A DNA stretch of 32,764 nt, taken from positions 5,387-38,150 of the forward strand of contig PLTD01000045.1 in assembly GCA_003165335.1 (NCBI GenBank), in the 5' to 3' direction. Position 1 is the first letter of the stretch; every line of letters begins with the position of its first letter. The stretch is from Rhodospirillales bacterium (lineage in GTDB: Bacteria > Pseudomonadota > Alphaproteobacteria > BOG-932 > Roseiterribacteraceae). Of the stretch, positions 17,216-25,193 are shown in pieces. Under the pieces are notes generated by a model. The model worked only from the letters and a program-made list of their open reading frames with translations. It was not told the DNA's origin and did not search any database. The translations under genes were made by a program, and so were the position numbers.

Positions 17216-18538
17216 TTATCTCGGCGGGGACTGAGCTCCATCGAGATACTGGTAAGCTCCGATATCAATCGGTCCCTTTATAGTGATCGATTTGCTCTGT
17301 GTTGGGTGCACATACTCAAGCTCCGGGATCAGCGGAACATCGCCTGCCAATCCTGGGTCAGCGCCGCCGCCGATGGCCGGAGAACCTAGTTTCAAGCGAT
17401 AGTCGTAGCGATAGGCATCGAGCAAGCCTGCGTCCACTGCCGAACGTGTCCCGTTTTCGTCGATATCTCCGTCCCTATACAGAGGTTGTTCGACGTGTGG
17501 CGCGCCACCCAATCCCGCATCCAATAGATTGTTCCTCAGCAGCCCGGAACCCACCAGAACATTGCCTCCGCCAACAAAAATATTATTGAAAACTCTAACC
17601 GTGCTCGGTGACCGCGCGCGAATAAAGTCGCCCCGTCCAAGATCATTCACGAAGGTATTGTTGACCACATAAAGCTGCTGGATTGGATTGATCGGACCTT
17701 CTAGCGCATTCGCCAGCATCGTGCTGTTTTGCGCCAGCGGCCCTTTTTCAATCAGGTTGCCGACGACAATATTGAGTCCTCCGTTGGGAAATTCGATTTC
17801 ATAGCTCGCCGAACCGCTTGCTTCGTCGGTGATGCGGTTGGCGACGATCAAGTTTCTAAGAGCCCGCGACTTGATGAGGTGCCCGATATGGCCCTCGTGG
17901 AAATAACTGCCACGCACAATCAGTTGGCGGATGTAGCTCATGTATATTTCGTGGGATTGCCCGCCGTTGCCGCCATCTCGTGCAAATTCCGAATTTTCGA
18001 TGTCGATCACACTGTCGGTCGTATAAAGCGAACTTAGAATTCCTTCCTGGTTGTCATGAAAGTAGCAATTGATGACCGTCAAGTTGGCGCCTTCGGCTCG
18101 AATTCCGGCGCCATTGCCTGAAGGGACCGCAGCTTCGGCGAATTCGATATTTTCGACCACCGCGTTCCTGCCCTTGATCACCCAAATCGCCTTATTTTCG
18201 GCTGACTCCCCTGCCGCAAGCAGACGCGCGCGCCCTCCGACACCCCGAATAGTTAGGTTGTCGGCCGCCCAGATAGCGACATCGGCGGTATAGCTGTCGG
18301 CATCGATTTCAATGATGTCCCCGTTGACTGCCAAAGCTGCAGCTTGGCTCGGCAGTTTAACTGCGCGCGAGGGCCCGACCTGGATTATCCTCGTCGGGGC
18401 TGACGGCCGCGGCATCAAAAGACGCAGGGACGACGTCGCAGCGTCACCAACCGGCTGCTCGATGATCGTCATCTCGGCGCCTGCGGTCCGCACACCGCAC
18501 AGGACGAGGCAAATCGGAAAATAAACAAAGAAGCACAA
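17216..18538 (-). CDS. Secreted right-handed parallel beta-helix protein
   Basis: About 440 residues. Hydrophobic N-terminus (FFVYFPICLVLCG then TAGA) suggests signal-peptidase export. The body has repeating short beta-coil units such as NLTIRGVGGRARL, NAVVENIEFAEA, NLTVINCYFHDNQEG, QLIVRGSYFHEGHIGH and NVLVGSGLLRNNLLD, as in pectate-lyase-like carbohydrate-active proteins; the end has the common SPAIGGGADP and IDIGAYQY motifs. Likely binds or cleaves a polysaccharide outside the cytoplasm; no specific catalytic assignment is possible. Only a TTG at 18538 offers a standard start. Lies 40 nt after the ABC-F gene on the same strand. Confidence 0.8.
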   Translation of the reverse strand: MCFFVYFPICLVLCGVRTAGAEMTIIEQPVGDAATSSLRLLMPRPSAPTRIIQVGPSRAVKLPSQAAALAVNGDIIEIDADSYTADVAIWAADNLTIRGVGGRARLLAAGESAENKAIWVIKGRNAVVENIEFAEAAVPSGNGAGIRAEGANLTVINCYFHDNQEGILSSLYTTDSVIDIENSEFARDGGNGGQSHEIYMSYIRQLIVRGSYFHEGHIGHLIKSRALRNLIVANRITDEASGSASYEIEFPNGGLNIVVGNLIEKGPLAQNSTMLANALEGPINPIQQLYVVNNTFVNDLGRGDFIRARSPSTVRVFNNIFVGGGNVLVGSGLLRNNLLDAGLGGAPHVEQPLYRDGDIDENGTRSAVDAGLLDAYRYDYRLKLGSPAIGGGADPGLAGDVPLIPELEYVHPTQSKSITIKGPIDIGAYQYLDGAQSPPR

Positions 18539-18578
18539 AGCGAAAGGCTTTGCGCTTAGGGTCGTCCGACGGACGATA

Positions 18579-20495
18579 TTAGGCAGCTTCGGTATCCAGA
18601 CCCGCGGCTTCCAGCGCTGTCGTTGCCTCGAGCCACCTCTGTTCGGCTGCTGCTAATCGCGATCCCGCCGAGCCGCGTGAGGTTTGCAATTCAGTAACCC
18701 GTATGGCCGGCCCGTTATATAGCTCTGGTTCGGCCAGTTTGCTGTCCAATGCGGCAATTTCTTTGCCGATCGCGGCTATATTCTGCTCTGCGTTTTCGAC
18801 TGCGCGGCGAAGCGGCGCCAAGGACGCTCGCAAGTCAGCCGAGGATCTGCGACCGGCTTCGCGCTGTGCCGCAGTTACGGCTTTGCGTTCCTCCTTACCG
18901 CCGCGCTTGGCGCTGCGACGCTTGTCGAGCAACAACTTCCGGTAGTCGTCAAGGTCTCCGTCATAGGAAACGACCTTGCCATCGCCCACTAGCCATAGAC
19001 GGTCGGCAACAAGTTCCACCAGATGCGGATCGTGCGTAACCAGGATGACGGCGCCCTCGTATTCGTTCAGCGCCCGGATCAGCGCCTCGCGGCTTTCGAT
19101 ATCGAGATGGTTGGTCGGTTCGTCCAGCAGCAGGATATTCGGCGCCTCCTTGGCCATCAACGCGAACAGCAGGCGCGCCTTCTCGCCACCCGATAGAGAC
19201 CCGACTTTGGTATTGCTGCGCTCTTGCGAGAACCCAAACCGGCCAAGATGGGCACGCACCTTTTCTTCGGGCGCAAGCGGCATTGCGCGCTTCGCCTGTG
19301 CAAGCGCAGTGATTGTCAGATCGAACTCATCGGCTTGATGCTGGGCGAAATAGCCGACCTTTAGCTTTCCTGATTTGACCAGACGCCCGGCCATCGAATC
19401 CAGTCGCCCGGCCAACAATTTGACCAGCGTAGACTTGCCATTACCGTTCGCACCCAAAAGGGCGATCCGATCGTCGCCGTCGATACGTAGATTGAGCCCA
19501 CGCAGAACAGGCTTACCGTCATATCCGACATCAACCCCTTCAAGGGTAACCAGCGGCGGGGCCAATTCCAGCGGCTTAGGAAAGTCGAACTTAACTACTC
19601 GTTCGCCGATCAGCGGGGGTATTTCATCCATACGCGCCAACGCCTTCATGCGGCTTTGCGCCTGACGCGCTTTTGTCGCTTTGGCGCGGAAGCGCTGGAT
19701 GAAGGATTCCATATGCTGGCGCGCAGCCTGCTGTTTGGCGGCGGCCGCAGCCTGATTGGCTTGGCGCTCGGCGCGCTGGCGACGGAACTGATCAAAATTG
19801 CCGCGATATGTGACCAGCTTACCCTGCTCAAGGTGGATGATCATGTCAGGAATCGCGTTCAGAAATTCGCGATCGTGGCTCACCAGCAAAAGAGTTCCGG
19901 AATAGGCTTTAAGATAGGCTTCCAGCCAAATTGTGGCTTCAAGATCTAGGTGGTTGGTGGGCTCATCCAGCATCAGTATATCCGGACCGGCAAAAAGGGC
20001 CGCCGCCAAAGCGACGCGCATCCGCCAACCGCCTGAAAACTCGCTGCAGGCCCGGTTCTGCGCTGCGTCGTCGAAGCCTAGCCCCGCCAGGATTTCGGCG
20101 GCACGGGCGGGAGCCCGATGTGCCTCGATATCGGCCAATCGCTGATGCACAAAGGCTATTCGCATCGGGTCGCCGTCAAAATGCGGCGACTCGAGCTTTT
20201 CAGCCTCATCCAAAAGAGCCGCGCGCTCCACGTCTGCCGCCAGCACCGTATCGAGCAAGCTTCGGCTGCCGCCCGGCATTTCCTGTGCGACGGAACCGAG
20301 CCTGGCGCCCGTCGTCATCCCGACCTCCCCGCCATCGACAGACAATGCGCCGACGAGCAGCTTCAGCAGTGTTGATTTGCCGGCGCCATTGGGCCCCACC
20401 AATCCGGCTTTGTGGCCGGTCGGAATGCTGGCGCTGGCGTTTTCGAGCAGCGTGCGGCCCGCGATGCGATAGGTAAGGTCGGTAATTTGTAGCAT
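18579..20495 (-). CDS. ABC-F family ATPase (ribosome-associated type)
   Basis: 638 residues, soluble, with two ABC domains and no membrane segments. Domain 1: GPNGAGKSTLLKLL, signature FSGGWRMRVALAAALF, Walker B ILMLDEPTNHLDLEA. Domain 2: GANGNGKSTLVKLL, LSGGEKARLLFALMA, ILLLDEPTNHLDIES. Between them lies the ABC-F linker, rich in Arg, Lys and Gln (RQRAERQANQAAAAAK and onward), and the C-terminus is a charged coiled coil. ABC-F proteins bind the ribosomal E site and act in translation. The start at 20495 has AGAGGG six bases upstream; the longer frame to 20675 reads into the epimerase gene. Confidence 0.95.
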   Translation of the reverse strand: MLQITDLTYRIAGRTLLENASASIPTGHKAGLVGPNGAGKSTLLKLLVGALSVDGGEVGMTTGARLGSVAQEMPGGSRSLLDTVLAADVERAALLDEAEKLESPHFDGDPMRIAFVHQRLADIEAHRAPARAAEILAGLGFDDAAQNRACSEFSGGWRMRVALAAALFAGPDILMLDEPTNHLDLEATIWLEAYLKAYSGTLLLVSHDREFLNAIPDMIIHLEQGKLVTYRGNFDQFRRQRAERQANQAAAAAKQQAARQHMESFIQRFRAKATKARQAQSRMKALARMDEIPPLIGERVVKFDFPKPLELAPPLVTLEGVDVGYDGKPVLRGLNLRIDGDDRIALLGANGNGKSTLVKLLAGRLDSMAGRLVKSGKLKVGYFAQHQADEFDLTITALAQAKRAMPLAPEEKVRAHLGRFGFSQERSNTKVGSLSGGEKARLLFALMAKEAPNILLLDEPTNHLDIESREALIRALNEYEGAVILVTHDPHLVELVADRLWLVGDGKVVSYDGDLDDYRKLLLDKRRSAKRGGKEERKAVTAAQREAGRRSSADLRASLAPLRRAVENAEQNIAAIGKEIAALDSKLAEPELYNGPAIRVTELQTSRGSAGSRLAAAEQRWLEATTALEAAGLDTEAA

Positions 20496-20562
20496 GGATG
20501 CCCTCTTAACATGAGAGCGGCTTTCCGCCAATCGCGGGCGGGTTGCAGTGCGATAAAACCTG

Positions 20563-21594
20563 CTATCCCCACACAGCAGTCGATGAGGGTTGCATCCAGG
20601 CTCCATCATATTTGATGCCGGGCACCCGGTCATGTTCCAGTAGCAGCGGACCATCGAGATCGACGAAGTCTGCACCCTGCGCCAAAAGAAATGCCGGCGC
20701 CATTGACAGGGAAGTAGCGACCATACAGCCGACCATCACGCCAAATCCTGCCGCCTGTGCCGCGGTCTTCAGCGCCAAAGCTGACGTCAGACCACCAGTT
20801 TTGTCGAGCTTGATATTGACCACGCCATATCGTCCACGCAACACGGACAAGCTGTCGATACCATGGCAGGATTCGTCGGCGCCGAGAGGTACAGGAGATT
20901 CGAAGTCGGCCAGAGCTTCGTCCTGGCCCGCCGGCAATGGCTGTTCTATCAACGCCACGCCATAGTTCGCCAGCGGCAGCGCAATTGCCGCGAGCTGTTC
21001 AATCGTCCAAGCTTCGTTCGCGTCAGCGATCAGCCTGGCATTCGGCGCGTTTCGCCGAACGGCAGCCACTCGCTGAAGATCCAGATCGCCGCCGCCAAGC
21101 TTCAGTTTGAGGAGAGGCATTGCTGCGGACCTGCGCGCCGCCTCCCCCATCGCCTCGGGAGACCCGAGGCTGAGAGTGAAAGCAGTAGCGACGGGTGCGG
21201 GCTGCGCCAGGCCCGCCAGCTTCCAGACAGAATTGCCGGAAGCCTTGGCCTCCAGATCCCAGAAGGCGCAGTCCATGGCATTGCGCGCCGCACCTGCGGG
21301 CATCAGAAGCTGCAGGGACCTGCGATCCATACCTTTGCTCACAGCTCCGACTTGCCCCCTTAGGGAGGCGATGACGCCTTCTACGGTTTCGCCGTAGCGG
21401 GCATAGGGCACGCATTCGCCCCGGCCGCGCACCTTGGTGCCATCCCGGCATGCCGCTGAAAGCTCTACTACGACGACAGCTGCTTCGCGTTTGTTGCCGC
21501 GCGAAATCGTAAATCCGCCGCGTATGGGATAAGTCTCGCACCGGACTTCCGACAATTCCGGATTAAAATACAGAGGGTTAGACGAATCCGCCAT
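20563..21594 (-). CDS. Dipeptide (L-Ala-D/L-Glu type) epimerase, enolase superfamily
   Basis: 343 residues. Enolase-superfamily barrel of the muconate-lactonising subgroup: catalytic KxK in LLKLKLGG, metal ligands in ADANEAW, EQPLP and GADESCHG, and the second catalytic lysine in NIKLDKTGG. The capping-domain opening (ETYPIRGGFTISRG and GECVPYARYGE) is typical of Ala-Glu epimerases and of DgcA-type N-acetyl-glutamate racemases; the two cannot be told apart here. Probable role is recycling peptidoglycan-derived dipeptides. First gene of a minus-strand run with the ABC-F gene (67-nt gap) and the beta-helix gene. Confidence 0.9.
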   Translation of the reverse strand: MADSSNPLYFNPELSEVRCETYPIRGGFTISRGNKREAAVVVVELSAACRDGTKVRGRGECVPYARYGETVEGVIASLRGQVGAVSKGMDRRSLQLLMPAGAARNAMDCAFWDLEAKASGNSVWKLAGLAQPAPVATAFTLSLGSPEAMGEAARRSAAMPLLKLKLGGGDLDLQRVAAVRRNAPNARLIADANEAWTIEQLAAIALPLANYGVALIEQPLPAGQDEALADFESPVPLGADESCHGIDSLSVLRGRYGVVNIKLDKTGGLTSALALKTAAQAAGFGVMVGCMVATSLSMAPAFLLAQGADFVDLDGPLLLEHDRVPGIKYDGAWMQPSSTAVWG

Positions 21595-21613
21595 TAACGT
21601 GTATTTCTATTTC

Positions 21614-21643
21614 CTTATACAACCATGAGTAGGCTTGCTTCAA
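21614..21643 (-). promoter_or_regulatory. Promoter for the epimerase / ABC-F run
   Basis: On the minus strand TTGAAG (21638-21643), an 18-nt spacer, then TATAAG (21614-21619), 20 nt before the epimerase ATG. Close to the housekeeping consensus. The same short region must also hold the panB promoter on the other strand, for which I see no good match. Confidence 0.55.
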
Positions 21644-21728
21644 GAAGCCGCAACCTTCTATGGTCCGTCCCGTTGAGCAATCCCCCCAGGGCGCAAGATT
21701 GGGGGCCGTCGCAGGGAGCCAGTCCGGA

Positions 21729-22559
21729 GTGAGCGTCGCCCAACACAGTTCACGCATCACTATTCCCGAATTGGTGAGCCGTAAAGGCGGCGAACCGATT
21801 GCGATCTTGACCGCCTATACCGCACCGGTGGCGCGGCTGGTCGATCCGCATGTCGATATGATTCTGGTCGGCGATACTCTGGGCATGGTGATCTATGGCA
21901 TGGCCTCCACTTTGCCGGTGACGTTGGACATGATGATCGCCCACGGCCGTGCGGTGGTTGGCGCCAGCCGCCATGCTGCGGTCGTGGTGGACCTACCCTT
22001 CGGCAGCTATCAGGCCTCCCCGGCGCAGGCCTTCGCCTCAGCCGTGCGGGTGATGGCCGAAACGGGATGTGACGCCGTCAAGCTCGAGGGCGGCACGGAA
22101 ATGGCGGAAACCGTGGCTTTTCTGGTGGCCCGCGGCATTCCCGTCATGGGCCACGTCGGGCTAGTCCCGCAGTCGGTCCACGCGCTGGGCGGCTACAAGG
22201 CCCGCGGTCGCGACCCCAAGGAAGCGAAGCGGATCGTTGCGAATGCGGTCGCGATTGCGGCGGCGGGGGCATTTGCGATTGTGATTGAGGCGACGATCGA
22301 CCCGGTCTCGCGGGAGATTACGGCAGCGGTCCCGGTGCCCACGATCGGCATCGGCGCATCGGCCGCCTGCGACGGACAAGTACTCGTTATCGATGATGTT
22401 TTGGGTCTAGCCGGCGATTTCAAGCCCAAGCTGGCCCGCCGCTATGTCGACCTCGGCTCGCAAATCGCCGAAGCCGCCAGAGCCTATGCCGCCGATGTGA
22501 AGTCTCACCGTTTTCCCGGCCCGGAGAATGTCTATGGCGTACCCAAAACCGGCGCCTGA
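21729..22559 (+). CDS. panB: 3-methyl-2-oxobutanoate hydroxymethyltransferase PanB
   Basis: First committed step to pantoate: adds a hydroxymethyl group from methylene-tetrahydrofolate to ketoisovalerate. Conserved blocks: [28 protein letters not shown] (metal Asp), [52 protein letters not shown] and [20 protein letters not shown]. The GTG at 21729 gives 276 residues, the usual size; the frame is open to an ATG at 21660, which would add 23 unfamiliar residues and has no ribosome site. Cytoplasmic. panC begins inside its 3' end. Confidence 0.96.
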   Translation: MSVAQHSSRITIPELVSRKGGEPIAILTAYTAPVARLVDPHVDMILVGDTLGMVIYGMASTLPVTLDMMIAHGRAVVGASRHAAVVVDLPFGSYQASPAQAFASAVRVMAETGCDAVKLEGGTEMAETVAFLVARGIPVMGHVGLVPQSVHALGGYKARGRDPKEAKRIVANAVAIAAAGAFAIVIEATIDPVSREITAAVPVPTIGIGASAACDGQVLVIDDVLGLAGDFKPKLARRYVDLGSQIAEAARAYAADVKSHRFPGPENVYGVPKTGA

Positions 22560-23415
22560 TCAAATGCTTATCGAGCAGAGCCCAGCGGGCCTTCGCCGCT
22601 GGTGCGCCGCGCGTCGGCGTGCCGGCGAGCGTATCGGCCTAGTCCCCACCATGGGCGCGCTCCATGAGGGTCATCTCGCGCTTGTGACCGCGCTGCACGC
22701 GGCGGTCGACCGCGTCATCGTCAGCATTTTCGTGAACCCCACCCAGTTCGCACCCGGGGAGGATTATGCCCGCTACCCGCGTAGCGAGGATTCGGACCTG
22801 GAAAAGCTCCGCGCCCTCGGCGTCGACCTCGCCTATATGCCCACTCCCGACGTCATGTACCCCACCGGCTTCACCACCGAGATCGCCGTCGGCGGCCCTC
22901 TGACCCAAGGTCTAGACGCGACAGCCCGCCCAGGCCATTTCACCGGCGTCGCCACCGTCGTCGCCAAGCTGCTGCTCCAGGCGATGCCCGACGTCGCCGC
23001 CTTTGGGGAGAAGGACTATCAGCAACTGCAGATTATCCGTCGCATGGCCGCCGACCTCGACCTGCCAGTCGAGATCCTGCCGGTCAAAACCGTACGGGAT
23101 AATCAGGGCCTCGCCCTCTCGTCGCGCAACGCCTATCTGACCCCGGCCGAGCGCGATCTCGCCCGGCAGTTGAACAAGATCCTGGCCTCGGCCGCGGCTG
23201 AGCTTCAGTCCGGCGCCTCCGGCCGCGAAGCCTGCGCCCGGGCTGAGGCCAAGCTGCTCGCCATCGGCTTCACCGGCGTGGATTATGTGGCCCTGGCGGA
23301 CCCTGACAGTCTGGCCCCGCTTGAGAGCCTGACTGCCAAGGGCCGCATCCTGGCCGCCGCCCGCATCGGCAAGACCCGGCTGATCGACAATCTGGCGGTG
23401 GAAGCCTCTCGATGA
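22534..23415 (+). CDS. panC: Pantoate--beta-alanine ligase PanC
   Basis: Joins pantoate and beta-alanine using ATP to give pantothenate. About 293 residues. Adenylyltransferase motifs: [11 protein letters not shown] (HIGH-type), [42 protein letters not shown] and [10 protein letters not shown] (KMSKS-equivalent). The ATG at 22534 has GGAG seven bases upstream; ATGs at 22528 and 22564 are alternatives. The start overlaps the panB 3' end by 26 nt and the stop overlaps panD by four, so panBCD is one translation-coupled operon. Confidence 0.97.
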   Translation: MAYPKPAPDQMLIEQSPAGLRRWCAARRRAGERIGLVPTMGALHEGHLALVTALHAAVDRVIVSIFVNPTQFAPGEDYARYPRSEDSDLEKLRALGVDLAYMPTPDVMYPTGFTTEIAVGGPLTQGLDATARPGHFTGVATVVAKLLLQAMPDVAAFGEKDYQQLQIIRRMAADLDLPVEILPVKTVRDNQGLALSSRNAYLTPAERDLARQLNKILASAAAELQSGASGREACARAEAKLLAIGFTGVDYVALADPDSLAPLESLTAKGRILAAARIGKTRLIDNLAVEASR

Positions 23416-23819
23416 TCCGTGTCATCCGCGCCAAGCTGCACGGCATCCGCGTCACCGGGGCCGACCTCAACTATCACGGCTCCATCACGCTCGACCCCGA
23501 CCATTGCCGCCAGGCCGGTATCTATCCCCTGGAATTCGTCGAGATCTGGAACAAGACAACGGGTGCGCGCATCAGCACCTATGTGATTTTCGGAGAGGCC
23601 GGCAGCCGCTGCTGCATCCTGAATGGCGCCGCCGCCCGCACCTGCCACGCCGGCGACGAGCTGATCATCGCCGCCTCGGACTATATCGCCCCGGCCGAGC
23701 TGCCGAACGTCAACCCCCGCATCCTGACCTTCACCCCCGAAAACGAGGTCGACGAGCGCCTGGCCTATCGCGTCGAACCGAACGACGGCCATTTCGATTT
23801 CCACATCGACAGGGTTTAG
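23412..23819 (+). CDS. panD: Aspartate 1-decarboxylase PanD (proenzyme)
   Basis: Makes beta-alanine for PanC. 135 residues. The self-cleavage site is Gly23-Ser24 in [10 protein letters not shown], which forms the pyruvoyl cofactor on the new alpha chain. Other family features are [15 protein letters not shown] and [19 protein letters not shown]. Last gene of panBCD, followed at once by a strong hairpin. Confidence 0.97.
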   Translation: MIRVIRAKLHGIRVTGADLNYHGSITLDPDHCRQAGIYPLEFVEIWNKTTGARISTYVIFGEAGSRCCILNGAAARTCHAGDELIIAASDYIAPAELPNVNPRILTFTPENEVDERLAYRVEPNDGHFDFHIDRV

Positions 23820-23820
23820 C

Positions 23821-23857
23821 GCCTAGTGTGGAAGGCGCTTGGCCTTCTACACTAGGC
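23821..23857. terminator. Strong stem-loop after panD
   Basis: A 16-bp stem (23821-23836 with 23842-23857, one G-U position) and a 5-nt loop begin two bases past the panD stop. No U-run follows on the plus strand, so it is a weak classical terminator, but it sits between convergent panD and GST genes and may protect or end both transcripts. Confidence 0.6.
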
Positions 23858-23863
23858 TCCATA

Positions 23864-23920
23864 AAATCTGCGTCATTTGCGGATGTTTCTTATCCACAGA
23901 TTGCGCAGATTTACGCAGAT
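23864..23920. repeat. Short CAGAT-type repeat cluster
   Basis: Three CAGAT words at 23897, 23906 and 23916 (9-10 bp period, often extended to GCAGAT), preceded by the inverse AAATCTGCG at 23864-23872, which pairs exactly with CGCAGATTT at 23904-23912. Looks like a dispersed intergenic repeat rather than a gene. Confidence 0.5.
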
Positions 23921-23938
23921 AAGTTTGTGCCTTCCCCC

Positions 23939-24598
23939 TCAATCCCGGTCCGGCGCCCCCAGCGGGAACAGCGGGCGGTACTGCCGGGCCTCGTCCACCG
24001 CCCGGGCGAATGACGGGCGAGCCAGCAGCCTCTGGCGATAGGCCTTCAGCGTCGTGAACTCGTCGCCGATCGGGTGGGTCCAGTCGGCATAGAACAGGGC
24101 GGGGGCCGCGGAGCAGTCGGCCAGGGTGAAATCATCACCCACCGCCCATTCATGGCCCTTCAGCTCACCCTCCAGCCATCGATAGGCGGTGTCGAGCAGA
24201 GCCTTGGCCTGCGCTGCGCCATAGGGGTCGGCCATGCCCGGCGGGCGCAGGGCCTCAGACACCAGCCGCCCCTGGGGGGTCGTCACGTAATTGTCGAAGA
24301 TCCGGTCCATCATCCAAACCTTAAGCGCGACTTTGAGATCGTCTGGGATCAGCCGCACCGGGCCGGGGTGGTGGAGCCCCAGATATTCGATGATGACGGT
24401 CGCCTCCATCACCCTGCGGCCGCCCTCGGCCAGCACCGGAAATTTGCCGATCGGCCACAGAGCCGCGAACGCCGCACCGTTTTCCGGATGGTCGGGCGAC
24501 AGCAGGCGCCATTCGAAGGGGATATCGTTCTCGTAAAAAGCGATCAGCGCCTTTTGGCAATATGACGAGAAGGGGTGGCCATATAATTCGAGAGTCAT
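23939..24598 (-). CDS. Glutathione S-transferase family protein
   Basis: 219 residues. N-terminal thioredoxin-like domain (MTLELYGHPFSSYCQKALIA, then GKFPVLAEGGRRVMEATVII with the cis-Pro and the Glu-Ala/Ser glutathione site as EAT) and an all-helical C-terminal domain (YRWLEGELKGHEWAVGDDFT, LADCSAAPALFYAD). The ATG at 24598 is fixed by AGGAGG five bases upstream. Role likely detoxification or a conjugation step; substrate unknown. Convergent with panD. Confidence 0.93.
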   Translation of the reverse strand: MTLELYGHPFSSYCQKALIAFYENDIPFEWRLLSPDHPENGAAFAALWPIGKFPVLAEGGRRVMEATVIIEYLGLHHPGPVRLIPDDLKVALKVWMMDRIFDNYVTTPQGRLVSEALRPPGMADPYGAAQAKALLDTAYRWLEGELKGHEWAVGDDFTLADCSAAPALFYADWTHPIGDEFTTLKAYRQRLLARPSFARAVDEARQYRPLFPLGAPDRD

Positions 24599-24631
24599 CG
24601 TTTCCTCCTGTTCCAGCGCCGGCACTTAGGG

Positions 24632-24778
24632 CTAAGCCGCCTCCGGAGTCGTGAATTGCTTCACCATCGGCTTTCCTATGCGGTTGCGCACCTGCCAAAG
24701 GTCATCAAATCCTCCGCGAGAAACCCCGGCCTTCAGGCCGGGGAGGGATAGCGGTCTGGCATTCAGCCCGGGTAAGTA
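24632..24778 (-). pseudogene. Possible C-terminal gene remnant upstream of the GST gene
   Basis: An open minus-strand frame ends at TAG (24632-24634) and reads naturally only near its end, as GGFDDLWQVRNRIGKPMVKQ then FTTPEAA. It has no good start, and its upstream part runs through the GC-rich hairpin at 24724-24743. It may be the tail of a gene cut by an insertion. Family not recognised; low certainty. Confidence 0.3.
24724..24743. repeat. GC-rich hairpin resembling an IS200/IS605-type end
   Basis: CCCCGGCC, loop TTCA, GGCCGGGG, followed by AGGGATAGCG. Similar hairpins occur at the ends of IS200/IS605-group elements and tnpB-derived RNAs. No tnpA or tnpB frame is present nearby, so at most a remnant end remains. 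It could also be an ordinary bidirectional terminator stem without a T-run. Confidence 0.35.
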
Positions 24779-24882
24779 TTAAATTGGCCTTGCGGCGGAA
24801 CACGTCGTGCCTGCGCGTGGACGGTTCTTGTTCTAAACACCCGAGTGAATCGCGAACTGGACGGTGACTAACACGGCCACCC

Positions 24883-24901
24883 AAAAACCGCAGAAATGCG
24901 G
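24883..24901 (-). terminator. Intrinsic terminator (minus strand)
   Basis: On the minus strand CCGCA-TTTC-TGCGG is followed directly by TTTTT. It would end a transcript entering from the gene remnant at 25010-25138. Confidence 0.55.
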
Positions 24902-24925
24902 GGATGTTGGAAACCTTAAGGTTCG

Positions 24926-24957
24926 GGGCCGCTCGTAAAAGGGCGGTCCTTTTCTTT
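24926..24957 (+). terminator. Intrinsic terminator (plus strand) with no obvious upstream gene
   Basis: A 9-bp stem with G-U pairs (GGGCCGCTC with GGGCGGTCC), 6-nt loop GTAAAA, then TTTTCTTT. No plus-strand protein gene lies within a kilobase upstream, so a small RNA is possible; no convincing promoter was found. Confidence 0.55.
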
Positions 24958-25009
24958 GTCCCTTCGCCGTTGTAAACTAAGTCCGTGGCCGTGTTAGTCA
25001 CCGTTCAAT

Positions 25010-25138
25010 CCTTGTCTTGCTCGTCGGGGCCTTGAAAATCTTCGTCGTTCACGGCGGGGAAGATGTTAAGGCCGTCTCCTAATGGTAATCTTCATAATCC
25101 CTGGCGGGGTTACCGGCTAAGCCCGGCGGAAACCACCC
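25010..25138 (-). pseudogene. Possible frameshifted C-terminal gene remnant
   Basis: Two overlapping minus-strand frames read like one protein tail split by a frameshift near 25088: an upstream part WFPPGLAGNPARDYEDYH, which then stops, and a downstream part LGDGLNIFPAVNDEDFQGP then DEQDKD with a TGA stop. Family not recognised. The acidic end looks protein-like but the case rests on reading quality alone. No start codon or ribosome site is associated. Confidence 0.3.
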
Positions 25139-25145
25139 CCAAATG

Positions 25146-25173
25146 AAAAGCCCGGAATTGCTTCCGGGCTTTT
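25146..25173 (-). terminator. Terminator of the small exported-protein gene
   Basis: Perfect 12-bp stem AAAAGCCCGGAA / TTCCGGGCTTTT with a 4-nt loop, about 20 nt beyond the stop at 25194 on the minus strand. Symmetric A and T runs mean it could also act on the plus strand. Confidence 0.8.
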
Positions 25174-25193
25174 CTGTCTTCTTTAGGCTGGGC

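Larger units (their letters stand above)
24861..25004. repeat. Perfect 20-bp inverted repeat enclosing a 104-bp core with two opposed terminators
   Basis: 24861-24880 and 24985-25004 are exact reverse complements (20/20), beginning ACGGTGACTAACACGG on the left. The core holds a GAAA-loop hairpin, the palindrome AACCTTAAGGTT (24912-24923) and a second hairpin. No clear target duplication flanks it. It resembles a non-autonomous element or a paired-terminator module. A 98-codon frame crossing it (24705-25001, minus) looks spurious. Confidence 0.6.

Noticed and set aside
21660-21728. Longer panB start at ATG 21660
   Set aside because: Adds 23 residues not typical of PanB and has no ribosome site; the GTG at 21729 gives the usual length, though this is not certain.
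24705-25001. 98-codon minus-strand frame across the inverted-repeat region
   Set aside because: It reads through a terminator, both inverted arms and a GC hairpin, has no ribosome site, and its sequence is what the repeats force rather than a protein.
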